In this document: positions 33,750-45,808 of the stretch, in pieces
Position numbering within the stretch: position 1 is the first letter of the stretch
Layout: each line of letters starts with the position of its first letter
Assembly (NCBI RefSeq): GCF_002994745.2
Contig: NC_037090.1
Span: 27,510,501 to 27,574,500 of the forward strand
Length of the DNA: 64,000 nucleotides
From: Rosa chinensis
Lineage: Eukaryota; Streptophyta; Magnoliopsida; Rosales; Rosaceae
Direction of reading: 5' to 3'
Position numbers and translations under genes: made by a program
The notes under the pieces: model-generated
The model's database searches: none
Told to the model about the DNA's origin: nothing
Seen by the model: only the letters and a program-made list of their open reading frames with translations

Positions 33750-35565
33750 CAGGGGTGGGTTCGGTACGGTACCGGACCTTGAAACCCAATACCACGTACC
33801 GTATCAAACTAAGTTGGTACACAAAAAAGCCTACCATTACCGGCCACAGAAGTCGGTATACCAACTTCTCGGTATACCGATATCTCGGTTCGGTTTCGGT
33901 TGGTTGGGCTTAGTACCGAGTTTGAAATTGGGCCAGATTTCAGCTAAGGCCCAACTAAAATTTTAAAAGCCCAAACCTGTCAACAAATGAAAAAAATGCA
34001 ATTGTCACATCAATTTAAAGGACCAACCTGGAAATGAAAAATAAGCTAAAAACTCTCATACATCAACTTCACTACTTGAGTTCATCACTTATTCACTTCA
34101 GTTCATCCCCTTCATCACTCCATAGTTCATACAAACTTTAAGTCAATAATTCATAGTTCACAGTTCACACAAATGAATCAAAATATCAAATGATACAATA
34201 ACTAAGTGCAATAGTTGAAAACAAAGTGTTCAAGGACTCAAAGTTCATCTCATCATCAGTTCATCACTTCATATTTGCTTGCTGCCTTGCTGAGTTGCTG
34301 TGCTCCCTCAAATTCAGTTTCTGGAAAAACAATTTCTGCAAATTCACACTTCAGTCAATCACAATGTTTTGAACCACCTTAAATGGAAAACAAGGAACGC
34401 CGTTAAGGCCATTAGATTGTTTACAGTACAAGGACACAAAGCATAAAATGATCTTAAAACCATATGTTAATCAGAATCGGCGACAGATTCCTAGAAAGGG
34501 TCCTTCAAGACTAAATCCTCTAAGTTACCGAAAACATTAACAAAATTTCACCTAATTGATAACACCAAATGGATGCCAACTAAACAATCGCACTCTCACA
34601 ATAGTTCTTAACCATGGCTTAAAACAAACAACAGTCCATGTATATTATCAAGCATCCATTCCCTTAATTTAGCTGACAACAGAAACAAACCAATTCGCCA
34701 TTCAAATTATTGCCAATTAACACTTAATCCATATGAATCAGATAAACCAATGAGTGTCCAGACCTACAGATCGAATCTCACCAAATCCATATGCGAGAAA
34801 TTATATTTAATTTTCAGAAATCCGAGTCAAAATCATACAAACAAAGCAACAGAAGGAGCAGAAATCCAATGCCACAATCGAAGATCAAAGATCCAGTGGA
34901 AATCGTAAGAGAATCAGACGCAATTTGAAAATTTTGAAGAAAGAGAAACTGAAATTGAATTGGTAAAGAAAGAGAAACTGATGAAACTGATTCGATTCAT
35001 GACTCAATCTAGAATCCAAGTGCTTCTAGCTAAAATTAAACAAAGAGAAAACTCACCGCCGTAGGACATGAATCGAACTTCAAAGGAGAGGTCCAGAGGC
35101 GGAGAGTTCTGGGTTTGAATCGAAACGAGAGGCAGAGAGAGGGCGGAGAGGCGGAGATTTCTGGGTTTGAGCCTTGGAGGCCTCGAGGGAAAGAGCGGCT
35201 GAGGGAAAGAGTGGCTTAGTGGGAACTGGATTAGGTTCTGTACTCTGTAGTCGTATTACCCCTTTAGGGTTTGGAGAGTTCAAGTCTAATCAACGGTTAT
35301 AATAAGATTTGAAATCAAACTATTAATAATCAACGGTTCAGATCGATAGATATAAAATATATTTAAATAAATAAATAATATATATAATATACGGTACGGT
35401 ATACCGTATTTATCTGAAAATCGGTACCAGTACCGTACCATTATCTGGAAATCGTTCGGCACTACCGTACCAATATCTCGGTAACCAACATAGCTGGTTA
35501 CCAACATTGTTGGTTCGGGTGGTAATCGGTTGGTTGGTTTGGATCGGTAGAATTTGCCAGCCCTA
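33750..35565. mobile_element. Non-autonomous hAT element, 1816 bp, 8-bp TSD
   Basis: A perfect 8-bp duplication AGTCTATG (33742-33749 and 35566-35573) flanks ends that read CAGGGGTGGG on the left and TAGGGCTGGC on the right (reverse complement). Both subterminal regions are full of 'cggtac/ggtaccg/cggttcggt' motifs. No transposase frame is seen; the centre (33960-35080) is AT-rich and the part near 35080-35280 is GC-rich. It inserted next to a LINE RNase H remnant. Confidence 0.85.
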
Positions 35566-35573
35566 AGTCTATG

Positions 35574-35700
35574 AACCAATAAGTTAAAGCAAATGGAGTA
35601 GTCATTTGTGCACTCTTTGTTAATTGGTGCTTGTTAGAATACATAGACTTTGTGGAGACTCCTGATATTATTTCGGGAGATTCTCTTGATGTTTATTTTT
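35574..35700 (+). mobile_element. LINE RNase H end fragment
   Basis: The sequence from 'gttaaagcaaatggagtag' to 'tctcttgatg' is clearly related to 19941-20056 and encodes the same end of a LINE RNase H (VKANGVV...NWCLLEY). No poly-A tail or target duplication remains. Confidence 0.5.
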
Positions 35701-36969
35701 AAAAGAAAATATATATTAAAAATTAGATCGAAGATTACACATGATGCCACACCATATTTAAAACACAATAATGAGAGATATCAATTAAGTAACTTTAGCT
35801 ATCTTCTAACACAATCAGTACAAAAATATCAGCCGCGAATTAAAAACCATGAACTCAGGCCTTGAAGCTTTCTGTGTCCTTTTGGCTATTAAAAAATGGT
35901 CAATTTTCCAAATTTGAGTCTAAGTCCTGTCTCAAAGGAGATACAGCAATTAATATCTTTTTTCTTTAGCGTAAAGCTTAATTACCCCAATTATACTAGT
36001 TATGGGAGCCCTTCTAATGAGGACCATTACAAAGAGAACTAGTTGAAGACTTTTGTGTTACACCCACTTTTTTTTTTATCACATTTCGGCAAATCAACCG
36101 TTAGATGTTAAGATATTTATATGTAGATCATTTATGCAATTTTTCAACCAAGTTAAAAATTGTTAAGATATTCATAATCATGATTTATCAGTTATGAACA
36201 TGAACGGTTCATGTTTGATAGATTTGGTTCGTTCATTAATTTGATCTAGTTTGATACCTTCACGATTAGCAATTTGGAAGAAAATTTTCAGTAGTGATCT
36301 ACTGATGGATCTAATACTTGATTTGCCATAATGTAATCGAAAAACAAGTCTTCCGAACTATTGATTAGAAAGTCCTTAACTAGTCCTCAATTTAGTGATA
36401 TTCATTAGAAGAGCTCTCTACTTGTTATCTCAAAAAGCCACCAAAATTAGGAGTAGGACAACATGAATAGAATTAGATGCAACAACAGCAAGCCCAATCA
36501 AAGATCTGGCCCAAATTAACCTTTGCAACAAATCCACCAACCAAAAGCAAAATGATTTGGTAAAACTAACCAAATATGGTAAAAATCTGGTAATTCTAGG
36601 TACTAGTAACTTCAGCATATGTAACTGCCTCTAACTAGACCCTTTAAACCCCTAAATCCATATACAAGTAAGGGTGCAAATTAGAATAATGTTTTTCAGT
36701 GAGGCAATAATAGAATAAGACATAAATTTAGGATCTTAATAAAATTCACGCTAGAACCCAAAGCTCCTTTTTTTATCTTGTTAGCATAATTAGCATCCCT
36801 CGGTCTATTTACGTTATGGGTTTTCACTTCAAGCCTCCTTTTCAATTCCACAGTTCTTCCATGTGTGTGGCCTATATTTCTCTCTAAACCATTGTCAATA
36901 TAACACTAGGCGTAGACAACTTTTCCAACTCTTAAACTCTGTCGCAACTCAGAATCTCTTTCCACTGCT
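35701..36969. other. Upstream region of the remorin gene
   Basis: AT-rich DNA. The last 200 bp before the ATG is pyrimidine-rich (tctctaaacc, tctttccactgct), as in plant 5' leaders. No clear TATA box can be assigned. A small minus-strand frame at 36430-36618 has no domain. Confidence 0.5.
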
Positions 36970-38242
36970 ATGTTGAATGATCAAAGGGTTGGCACCAGCC
37001 GTGAACATGAAGATGATGATCACGGTGACGATGAGATAGTCCGGGATATCCACGCCTTGACACCACCTCATCCTGCACAGGCTGCTAATCGTGGAGGCCG
37101 TCAAAGAGAGGCTTGGGAAACTGGTAGTCAGAGATCATCATCTCTGTCCGTGGCTAGTATTGAAGGTGCTTCTAGTGAGAATTTTACTTCCATGAGTAGA
37201 GAGTTCAGTGCTCTAGTGGTTGCAGGGTCAACAATTCCGCATAGTGGTTTTAGTAACAATGATATGAATGATAGTGCTGTAAATAATCCTGGAAACAACA
37301 ACTTGGGATTGGGTAGAATTGGAGAGGAGGACAATATGCTGGAGGAGACCAATCCCTTGGCTATAGTAACAGATAATTATCACTCTTCGGATCCAATTGC
37401 TTCTCCAAGAAGTATCGGGGCTAACAATAATAACATGGCTAGCTCTTCTTCATCAAGCATGATTGGCACTAATCAAGGGCATCAAGGTGAGATTTCTGTG
37501 CATATGGTCAAGAAGGAAGAGGTGGAATCAAAGATATCCGCGTGGCAGAACGCAAAGATTGCCAAGGTTAACAACAGGTTCAAGAGGGAGGATGCTGTTA
37601 TAAATGGGTGGGAAAGTGAGCAGGTTCAGAAAGCTTCTACATGGATGAAGAAAATTGAGGTAAGCAAAGCAAATCTTCATAGTTCTATTTAGGAAAATTT
37701 TTGTTATCAAGATCGTGATGGTTTTTGTGATACCACTTTCTTTGGTAGTCAATTTATCAATCTCTTTTGAGCATGTACTTCATAGTCAAACAAATAATCA
37801 TAGTCATCAACAAATCCTAATAAGAACAGTAATAGTGTAATACATTCTTATCATCTTTATCATAATCTTATGATATATATACTTTGATCCTTCTTTATTA
37901 GTTTCACTAATATTTTATTTAATTCATAACTTCTATTTTTGTCAGTGTAAAAACAATTTGTTATTGTCTTGGGTCTGATTTTTCAAAAAATTGGGAAGTA
38001 ATGGGAAAAGTGAATACTCATTGGTACCCAAAATCACTTGAATTGTTCAGAGGAAGTTGGAAGAGAAAAGAGCAAGGGCCTTCGAGAAGATGCAAAATGA
38101 TATAGCCAAAGCTCACAGAAAAGCAGAGGAGAGGAAGGCATCCTCTGAGGCTAAGAGAGGAACAAAAGTGGCCAGGGTTCTTGAAATAGCCAATTTAATG
38201 AGAGCTGTTGGAAGAGCACCTGCCAAAAAGTCCTTCTTCTAA
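36970..38242 (+). CDS. Remorin, group-4-like, two exons
   Basis: Exon 1 is 36970-37659 and exon 2 is 38051-38242, with a GT-AG intron in phase 0; the product has 293 residues. The first about 180 residues are Ser-, Asn- and Asp-rich and look disordered. The remorin C-terminal domain starts near 'VKKEEVESKISAWQNAKI' and continues as a coiled coil through 'NRFKREDAVINGWESEQV', 'RKLEEKRARAFEKMQN' and ends in 'ANLMRAVGRAPAKKSFF'. That end is characteristic of the group that includes Arabidopsis REM4.1 and REM4.2. Remorins are plant membrane-nanodomain scaffold proteins with roles in cell-to-cell traffic and immune and hormone signalling; group 4 members have been linked to SnRK1 kinase. The gene appears intact. 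Confidence 0.92.
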
Positions 38243-40381
38243 TCCTGACATATTTCATGTTCAGGGAAAATAATTGCCTCAGAATCATATAAGGACCTTT
38301 TCCTTTTGAAAAGAAGGCACCCTATATGAAATGGGGCGGTGAAGAGTGGCATCAAAGGAAACGATCAAACTATGTATTTTGAGTGTTTTGGATTGATTGA
38401 TCTTTCTGAGTGTTGTAAGTGTCTTCGAATTTTAGATGGTATTGTTAGCTAAATTAGAGTAGTGAAGAAACCTTTTGGGTCTTGTACATTTAGTGCCTAA
38501 TGAGGTAATGTCCGTCTTCCCAAATATGAAATGGAATGGTACTATTTCCTTATGTAATCAGCTAAACAGCAAACTAATATTCATATGGAACCCGAAAATC
38601 AAACACTGCATATACACATTTCTACCACCAGAATGGAACAGGGCCACAATTCTATTAGAATTAGTGAAAACGTAATGAAATGTAGGAATCTAAATAACTG
38701 TGACATACTTATATTATACAGCTACTTTGATACAGCAATATAAGACCAATGAGTTATTACTTTCCCCGTATCTAACCATGCCAAAATAGCCAAACTCCAG
38801 GAGCTCTATTTAACGAGCATCAACCTAGCACAGACTAATCACTAATGTATGCCAACCTCGATCAGACTAAGCAATCTGAAATCTTTTCAGAATCTCAAAA
38901 GTGACCACACAGTTGAGACGAATGATTATGACTTTTCCAAGCATCTAACTATAACAAAATAGCTAAACTCCAGGAGCTCTATCTAATGTGCATCAACCTA
39001 GGCAGACTAATGTATGCCAACCAAGATCAGACTAATTTATGCCTGGCAATGAAGAAAGACACGTTATATTAGAAGGCATGCCTGATGAAAAGATCGATCC
39101 CTTACCTAATGATAAGAAGGTTATGAAATTACCTATCGAAACTTTCAGTAGCGACAGAGTCATTCTTTATGTGGGTTTTGAATTATTTATTTATGGTTTA
39201 AGGTTGCCGCAGAACTATGACATTTTAGAACTTCTTTACTGTAGAATCCTCGTTAGGAGGAGTTTTAGACACCCACAAATTACTCTATGGAGTCAAAATA
39301 AACAAATGAAAAGCATTCTAAAGTGAATTTGCTTAGTGCCTTGGTCACAACATACTTTCACTAGCATGAAAGCACTTCACTTAATAAAATGCACCTCGAG
39401 TTTTAGAACAACACAAAAGACTACAACAGTATAAAGCAATCTGTCTTGGGTCTGAGATAATGAATATGGACCAGTGAGTGATCCCTAATGTGTTAGCAAT
39501 GTCCAAGGCTTGCAATTATGAAAATGATCTATCACCGACAAAAGACATATTGTCACCTAAATAGCTTACTACTCGTACGGGATTCTTTGTTTAGTAGAAC
39601 AAAAGGCGAAAAGGAAGGATCCAATTTTTCAAGAAGCTAACCACTAACAAAGGATATTTCATTCTCCCATTTTCCACGTTTGCAATTTTTGCCAATAATC
39701 TCCTGAATTTCATTTTTATGATGGGTTGTTTACTGTTTAAGGTTCTAGCTTGAGTTTGGCTGACAACAGGGTGGGAGGGAATGGACTTTGAAAGAGCGAA
39801 TGCTACTTCTCATTTGTGGATTACAATAAGGCTAATCATCTCTTTCACATTCAGTATTAAAGAAGAATACCGACACCATTTCATTGTTGTACTGAACTAT
39901 AAATTATATCTAATAGCGAAGGCCAGAACACTGTCACAAACTGACTTCCCAGTTGGGTTGAGGTGTCAAATTCCATCGCTATTAATTTAACATTTACATT
40001 AAGTAGTGGGTGATATTATGTACAGCGTGCCTTTTCTCACTACTCTACTTTCAAGTGGTAGAACAAGATCATAACAAAAAGGGATTTGACCAATCCCCCG
40101 GAGGTTTACATGCCCAGGGCGTTTCTTAACATCTAGTTAGTTATTCCAAGTATGTCCCAAAAATCAAAGCACGTAGAATCCATATTCCTCTAGCATTTAA
40201 GATATCAGAATCAGCACTTACAGTAGGGAAGCACCTTGACTGATATCCATCATTATTGTATTCTTCATCTTAGGGAAGTGATCTAGTTGCATATGCTCCG
40301 TTGACAATGAAGTTTAAGAATTTTAGTCCAGGAATAAAAGCAACCTTGCTGCAAATTCAAGGACGAAGATAAAATGATTAC
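38243..40381. other. Intergenic DNA between remorin and PPR genes
   Basis: It holds the duplicated block at 38758-39035 and otherwise AT-rich DNA. Small frames at 38475, 39039 and 39781 have no domain. Confidence 0.55.
38758..39035. repeat. Imperfect direct repeat of about 110 bp
   Basis: The blocks 38758-38870 and 38929-39035 share 'aactccaggagctctat', 'catcaacctag' and 'atgtatgccaacc' in the same order, with scattered changes. A 58-bp spacer lies between them. Confidence 0.8.
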
Positions 40382-42673
40382 TCATAAAGGATCTGCAGCC
40401 AGACAAAGATCACTTCTATCATGACTGTTCAGTTTTATTTGAATCTTCAAGAGATTCAACTTCTCATAAATTTCATCGCTTTTCGGATGGTCCATATCAC
40501 TAGCCACAAAATAATGAAACTTATTATCTACTTCAATCCAGCTGCAACCTGCTTCTTTGTTTACTTTCAAGTCATTCATAACAGTTCTAACTTTTGCAGC
40601 CTCATCAAACATTCCTCCTCCAGCATACATATTTGAAACAAGTATATATGACCCAGCCTCATCAGGTTCCAACTCAAGCAAATGCTTTGAAGCTAAAATG
40701 CCAAAATTTAAATTCCCACATAACATGCAGACATTGACTAAAGTTCTCCAAAGCATTGGTGAGTCTGGAAATGGACTTGTGTTGATGAAATCGATGGCTT
40801 CTGAAAATTTCCCAGCCCGACCCAAAAGATCGACCATGCAACCAAAGTGCTCAATCACGGACCTAGTCCCATATTTTGGCTCCATTTCGTTGAATAAGCA
40901 TAACCCAGTTTCCCATATTCCAGAGTAACTGCAAGCTTGAAGAACAGCCAACAACGTAATTCCATCAGGGGCAAAACCTTCTTCCTTCATATTTTCAAAC
41001 AGTGAAAGTGCTTTGGTGCCTTCTCCATGAAGAGCATATGCTGAAATTATGGCATTCCAGGATACACAATCACGACTATTCATACCATTGAACATTTGAA
41101 AAGCTTCTTCAATGCTACCACATTTGGCATACATGGTAATTATAGCATTACCTACAGTGGAATTGGCTTCAAGTCCAGCTTTGATAGCATAAGAATGAAG
41201 ACTCTTACCCATAACCAAGCAGGCTTCCTCAGCAGACAAGCTAAGGAGCCGTGAAAAAGTTATGGAATCAGGAATTATACCAGCATATCTTGATTGATTA
41301 AATAAGACAATGGGATCGTCTTTAACATGTATATGTGATTCCATGAATCCAGCCAGAACTGCATTGAGTGAGGCAGTATTTTTACCTGAAAGACCATCGA
41401 AAACCCGTCTTGCAGATTGAAAGTTCCCACATTTGGCATATATGTCTATCAAAGCTGTCCCAACATGAACACCAGAGTAATAACCAAGTTTTGTAACACA
41501 CGCGTGGATTTGACGTCCCAATTCCAGATTTCTGCACTCTGAGCAGGCATCAAGAATAGTACATAAAAAACTAGAATCACAATGAATGCCTAGATCAAGT
41601 ACTTTCAAGAAAACATCCAGAGCCTTATAAACAGGGCCATTTTTGACATACATTGATAAAACAGCTGTCCAAGAGATCAAGTTCCTCTCATCCAGTGCAT
41701 GGAACATTGTCTCGGCCTCTTCAATCATCCCATGCTTTCCATACATTGTTATAACTGCATTTCCAACAGAAGTTTCACACATAATTCCATACTTCAGAGC
41801 GAGCCCATGTAATTGCTGGCCTTCATGCACACCCACATCTCCACTGCATGCACTGATTAAATTAGTAAATGTATAATCATTTGGATCTATACCAGAACTC
41901 AGAAGATCAATAAAAACCCCAATTGCTTTCTCTCCGAGGCCGGCCCTCCCATATTCTAAAATCATATAATTTAAGCACTGAATATCTTTGTAATCCATGT
42001 CACTGAACACTTTCTCGGCATTGCCCAAGCAGTCACTTCTAGAGTACATAGAGACCAATGAAGTAGCTACAAAAACGTTGTCCTGAAGCCCACTTTTTAC
42101 AACAAAACCATGAACCTGTTCCCCACGTCTTGACTCTTCTAGTGAACCACACGCCTCCAAAATCACAGAGCAAGTATGCTCATTAAACTTCTCCTCTCCC
42201 TGAAACATGTCCCCAGCAATGCGAAAAAGAGATGCATAATCGCCAACCTCAGAATACCCCTTCATTAGAGTAGTCCAAGTGATTGTGTTTCTCTCAGGCA
42301 TTTCATCGAATACCCGGTGTGCATCATCCAATCTTTTGAATTTCGAGTACAAGTTGACGAGATTGTTGCCTTGAAATGTGTCGGTGTCAGTTTGGCACCG
42401 GCATTTGAGTAAGAAGGCATGAATTGCCTGACCCAGCATCAGATTTTTGGACCCAATTGAGAATTTGAGGAGCTGAGGCCATTCATTGAAGAGAAGGCTG
42501 TGTTGTGCTTCTTGTGGAGAGGCCGGAAGAGTTGAGTTGGTAGAAAAATGGAGTGACTTGGGTTTTGGGTTTCGGATTGAAGAGGACTTGCTGATGGTGT
42601 TCTTCAATGGAGGGAAGGGTCGTTGGGGTACGTAAAGAGCGGGAAGCAAGGAGTTAGAGAGAAGGGTATCCAT
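40382..42673 (-). CDS. Pentatricopeptide repeat protein, PLS class with E-type end
   Basis: The uninterrupted 763-codon frame has no intron, which is usual for plant PPR genes. The N-terminus (MDTLLSNSLLPALYVPQRPF..., rich in Ser, Pro and basic residues, few acidic) looks like an organelle-targeting peptide. From about residue 75 onward, PPR motifs follow one another; typical anchors are 'NNLVNLYSKFKRLDDAHRVF', 'TSLVSMYSRSDCLGNAEKVF', 'GNAVITMYGKHGMIEEAETM' and 'GNAIITMYAKCGSIEEAFQM'. After them an E-domain region starts at 'LWRTLVNVC' and includes 'ASKHLLELEPDEAGSYILVS' and 'KEAGCSWIEV'. No DYW deaminase domain follows. Such proteins bind organellar RNA and usually act in C-to-U editing with a partner deaminase; the target is unknown. 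The gene looks functional. Confidence 0.95.
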   Translation of the reverse strand: MDTLLSNSLLPALYVPQRPFPPLKNTISKSSSIRNPKPKSLHFSTNSTLPASPQEAQHSLLFNEWPQLLKFSIGSKNLMLGQAIHAFLLKCRCQTDTDTFQGNNLVNLYSKFKRLDDAHRVFDEMPERNTITWTTLMKGYSEVGDYASLFRIAGDMFQGEEKFNEHTCSVILEACGSLEESRRGEQVHGFVVKSGLQDNVFVATSLVSMYSRSDCLGNAEKVFSDMDYKDIQCLNYMILEYGRAGLGEKAIGVFIDLLSSGIDPNDYTFTNLISACSGDVGVHEGQQLHGLALKYGIMCETSVGNAVITMYGKHGMIEEAETMFHALDERNLISWTAVLSMYVKNGPVYKALDVFLKVLDLGIHCDSSFLCTILDACSECRNLELGRQIHACVTKLGYYSGVHVGTALIDIYAKCGNFQSARRVFDGLSGKNTASLNAVLAGFMESHIHVKDDPIVLFNQSRYAGIIPDSITFSRLLSLSAEEACLVMGKSLHSYAIKAGLEANSTVGNAIITMYAKCGSIEEAFQMFNGMNSRDCVSWNAIISAYALHGEGTKALSLFENMKEEGFAPDGITLLAVLQACSYSGIWETGLCLFNEMEPKYGTRSVIEHFGCMVDLLGRAGKFSEAIDFINTSPFPDSPMLWRTLVNVCMLCGNLNFGILASKHLLELEPDEAGSYILVSNMYAGGGMFDEAAKVRTVMNDLKVNKEAGCSWIEVDNKFHYFVASDMDHPKSDEIYEKLNLLKIQIKLNSHDRSDLCLAADPL

Positions 42674-43080
42674 GGAATTTTATGTTTGACACTGTGGCCT
42701 CGAATGGAGATTTCTTCGTGATATAAGAGCGCGCCTTTGTTTAAACTTTAAACACAGGATTTTATATTATCCCTATTCCAACGGTGCCCTGCTTAGCTGG
42801 TGAAGACAGCAGAGGGAAGAAGAAGGGAACGGGACTTGGTGAAGCTCCGAGCAATATCAAGGTTAATGCCCGGGGGCCTCAATTAAGGCCTAACTCTTAG
42901 ACATCAATATGATGTGACAATCCATGATTCCATGTCATTATTTCATGCAACAAATCTTTCTACATGGCTAATTTAGAAAGAAATATTTGAGTTCATACTA
43001 ATGCAGACGTAAAAAAAACTAAATTGTCTACAATTCATCAATAGATGTGTTAACAAGACTAGAGATAAGTTCGAAAAAAC
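42674..43080 (-). other. Upstream region of the PPR gene
   Basis: A 5' leader-like segment is followed by AT-rich DNA. No motif could be assigned with confidence. The direct repeat with 48960 (see the outer element) begins at about 43001. Confidence 0.4.
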
Positions 43081-44023
43081 TAACCTAGCTCTGCTAGGGT
43101 TTCGAGTGCCGTCATCTAGGGTGACTGCTGCTCCTACACCTTCTCCATTTTCATGGATAACAGTGTAGGCCTAGGCCTGTGGTTTCTCTTCTTTCTCTAT
43201 TTGATCGGTGCGAGCCTGACGGTGGAGCGGGCGGTGCTTTCTGATTCTATTGGGATGGACTGGCCGGGTTTTTTTTTTACTGTGGTGGTGGGTTGAGGTG
43301 TGGTACCTCTGTCGGTGTTGCTTTTAGGGCAACACAGGTTGCTGGGTGGAGCCTGGATCAGGAATCTTTGAAGGATCTGAGGTTTTGTAAGAGGTGATAC
43401 TGGGAATTTCTTCTTGAGAATATCGAAGGTCTTGGTACGTTGGGTATTACTGGCAGTGATGGTGATCCACCCCTGGGGTCTCGAGTCAGTGCTGATGACT
43501 GGGTTAACATGGGAAGAGAATGGTCGGTTCTAATGGTAGGCTACTGGTTTCAGTCGGATCTGTGGCGTTGCTATGAAACGGAAACGTATGGTGGAGGAGG
43601 TGGTGATCTGGACTTTGGTGGTTGCAGACCGACTGACAAGGATGATTGCTATCACGCCCCTAATTTTTAACATAAATAAAAATCGATATACAATCTCATA
43701 ATTATACATGCATGATCGTTCAGCCATCAATACAAAATACCTGAAAATCTTTTTCCCTTTAAACCAAGTATATAATGATGTCTTGAACCCACTATGTCAA
43801 TATACACTCGCTCCACAGAGTTATATATTACACAAACTTACGAATTAAATTGTCAACAACAAAATAAAACGTAAATGCTCCTAAGAGCTTACTACAACAG
43901 AAGTCCAAATAACGGTAAAGTCACAAAATTGGCTTCCTACCGTTAAGCTGCAGGTACGCTACCCCAACTTCAGCCACGATTATCCTGACCTGCAAGATTA
44001 ATCCCTACACCATTGAATAGTGC

Positions 44024-44300
44024 ACCGGGTTGCCACACAACAAACCCGGTAAGCTTGTGAAAGCTCGTATGAGTAACTCAAAAAAATCAACACAACTCAC
44101 ACTGGAAATAAGGAAAACAACTCACACTTTGATTTCCTTAAAAGCACGTAATATAGAAAACAACTCACTCCTTGGTTTCTATTAAAACGTAACATAGAAA
44201 GCAACTCACTCCTTGATTTCTATCAGATCATTAATAAGGAAAACAACTTGCACTTTGTCCACTTAAAAACCATTAATAAGGAAGCAACTCTCACCTTATT
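44024..44300. other. Array of hairpins with a shared loop core and changing stems
   Basis: Inverted repeats follow each other: ACCGGGTT...AACCCGGT (44024-44050), TAAGGAAA...TTTCCTTA (44109-44140), ATAGAAA...TTTCTAT (44153-44182), ATAGAAA...TTTCTAT (44194-44223), an imperfect TAAGGA...TCCACTTA pair (about 44236-44264), and AATAAGG...CCTTATT (44275-44300). Three loops are 16 nt and read close to 'acaactcactccttgg'. Stems change on both sides together. A further AAGGTC...GACCTT pair is at 44440-44458. Confidence 0.8.
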
Positions 44301-44681
44301 CCCTAAAAACATGTAATCTCATGAGTTAGATATAACCTTGCCCCGTTACCCCATGACTTACAATGGCAGACAGACTAGAGCTCTAACTGAATTCGTAACC
44401 ACTCGTCCGGCCAAGACGTGATTACCTGATATGATGCCCAAGGTCGATCATAGACCTTCATTCCTCGTACTTCTTAGTGCCTCGGAATAAAACATTAAAG
44501 AAGTCGCACATGACTCAAAATGTTACACAAATCTCATCGCTTTTCAAAACAAATCGAATCAACAATTCCACAATCATTTGTTTTCCAAAAAGCCACAACA
44601 CAAAACTATAAAAAGCATCACTCATGCATATTGTTTTCATAAATCAACAAAATCCAACAACACATATATTTCACGTAAATA

Positions 44682-44702
44682 TATATATATATATATATAT
44701 AT
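44682..44702. repeat. (TA)n microsatellite
   Basis: A run of about ten TA units lies inside the long LTR element. Confidence 0.9.
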
Positions 44703-45808
44703 ACACACGTAGTCATCCGCTCAAGAATGCCTACTAATACCAACTATAGTTTGCAGTTAAATAAATAACTCTCAAAACGATAAAGGTAATTCCGTTTGTA
44801 AATGAACCTTGTGAGATTACTCACCTTAAAATTCCCACTATGTATTCATACCAGTAGACTACTTACAGAACGCTCTCTGTCAAGCACCTAAGGAAGTACA
44901 GCCTTGATTCAGTCAATGAATCACAATTAAATAAAGTTCGAATCCCCAAATCGAACTAAAATCTCAAAGTAACACCAATTGAGACAAAACCACTTTCGAG
45001 ACCTCCCAAAGTCTCCGGAATACTTCCATGATTGATATGTCCAAACCACATGTCGATCGGACGCTCGAATCCTCACGGATCGAATAAATCAAACGGTCCT
45101 AAACCGTAAAAAAAATCATAACAAATTTATACGAACTCCAAAAATTGCGTATTATATATCGAAATGCTCGTATCGACGAGTAGAAAATATATGATACCAG
45201 AAACAATCCCTTACATGGCTAGAACGCCGCCACAGGAGGTGGCGCACCGCCGCAGGCCAAAACTCAATGTTTCACAAAACTCCCAACATCAAAGATGTTC
45301 ATCTCAGCATGCTTATCAATTTTCAAAACTAGCACGAAGTCAAAATCGAAGCTAATTGAAAACTACCTCGCAAACTGAGAATCACTGTTCAATCCGAGTT
45401 TAACAAAGTTTCACGTGAATCGGTCCAAACAACCACCAAGGATTGACTAAGGAAGTTGTTGGAGTTCCCCAAGCCTGGTTTGAAGCTTCGCCGACGTCGG
45501 AGACCGGAGAACCGATCGGGTCCGACTGCACTTGAAAATCTCCGCCTTGCAGCGCCGTCGTGGGTGAGAATCGCTGCTAGAGGATACCACAGGGAGGTGC
45601 GCATGGTGAAGACGAGCTGATCTGGAAAGTTTCACCACCGGAGACCGTCGAAGCTCGCCGGAAAAGACGGGTCTGGTCGGTCGGGTCAGGGTCGGGTCAG
45701 CCGAGTTTCTTCAATACTGAAGGTATCAGTAGAGACAGAAGAGAGAGGAAGGAGAATTTCCTGAAATGAAAATTGGAATTATGAGATAATTTTTGGAGGG
45801 AAAATTTT

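Noticed and set aside
39039..39326. 95-codon open frame between remorin and PPR genes
   Set aside because: No recognisable domain, no splice structure and no codon-use support.
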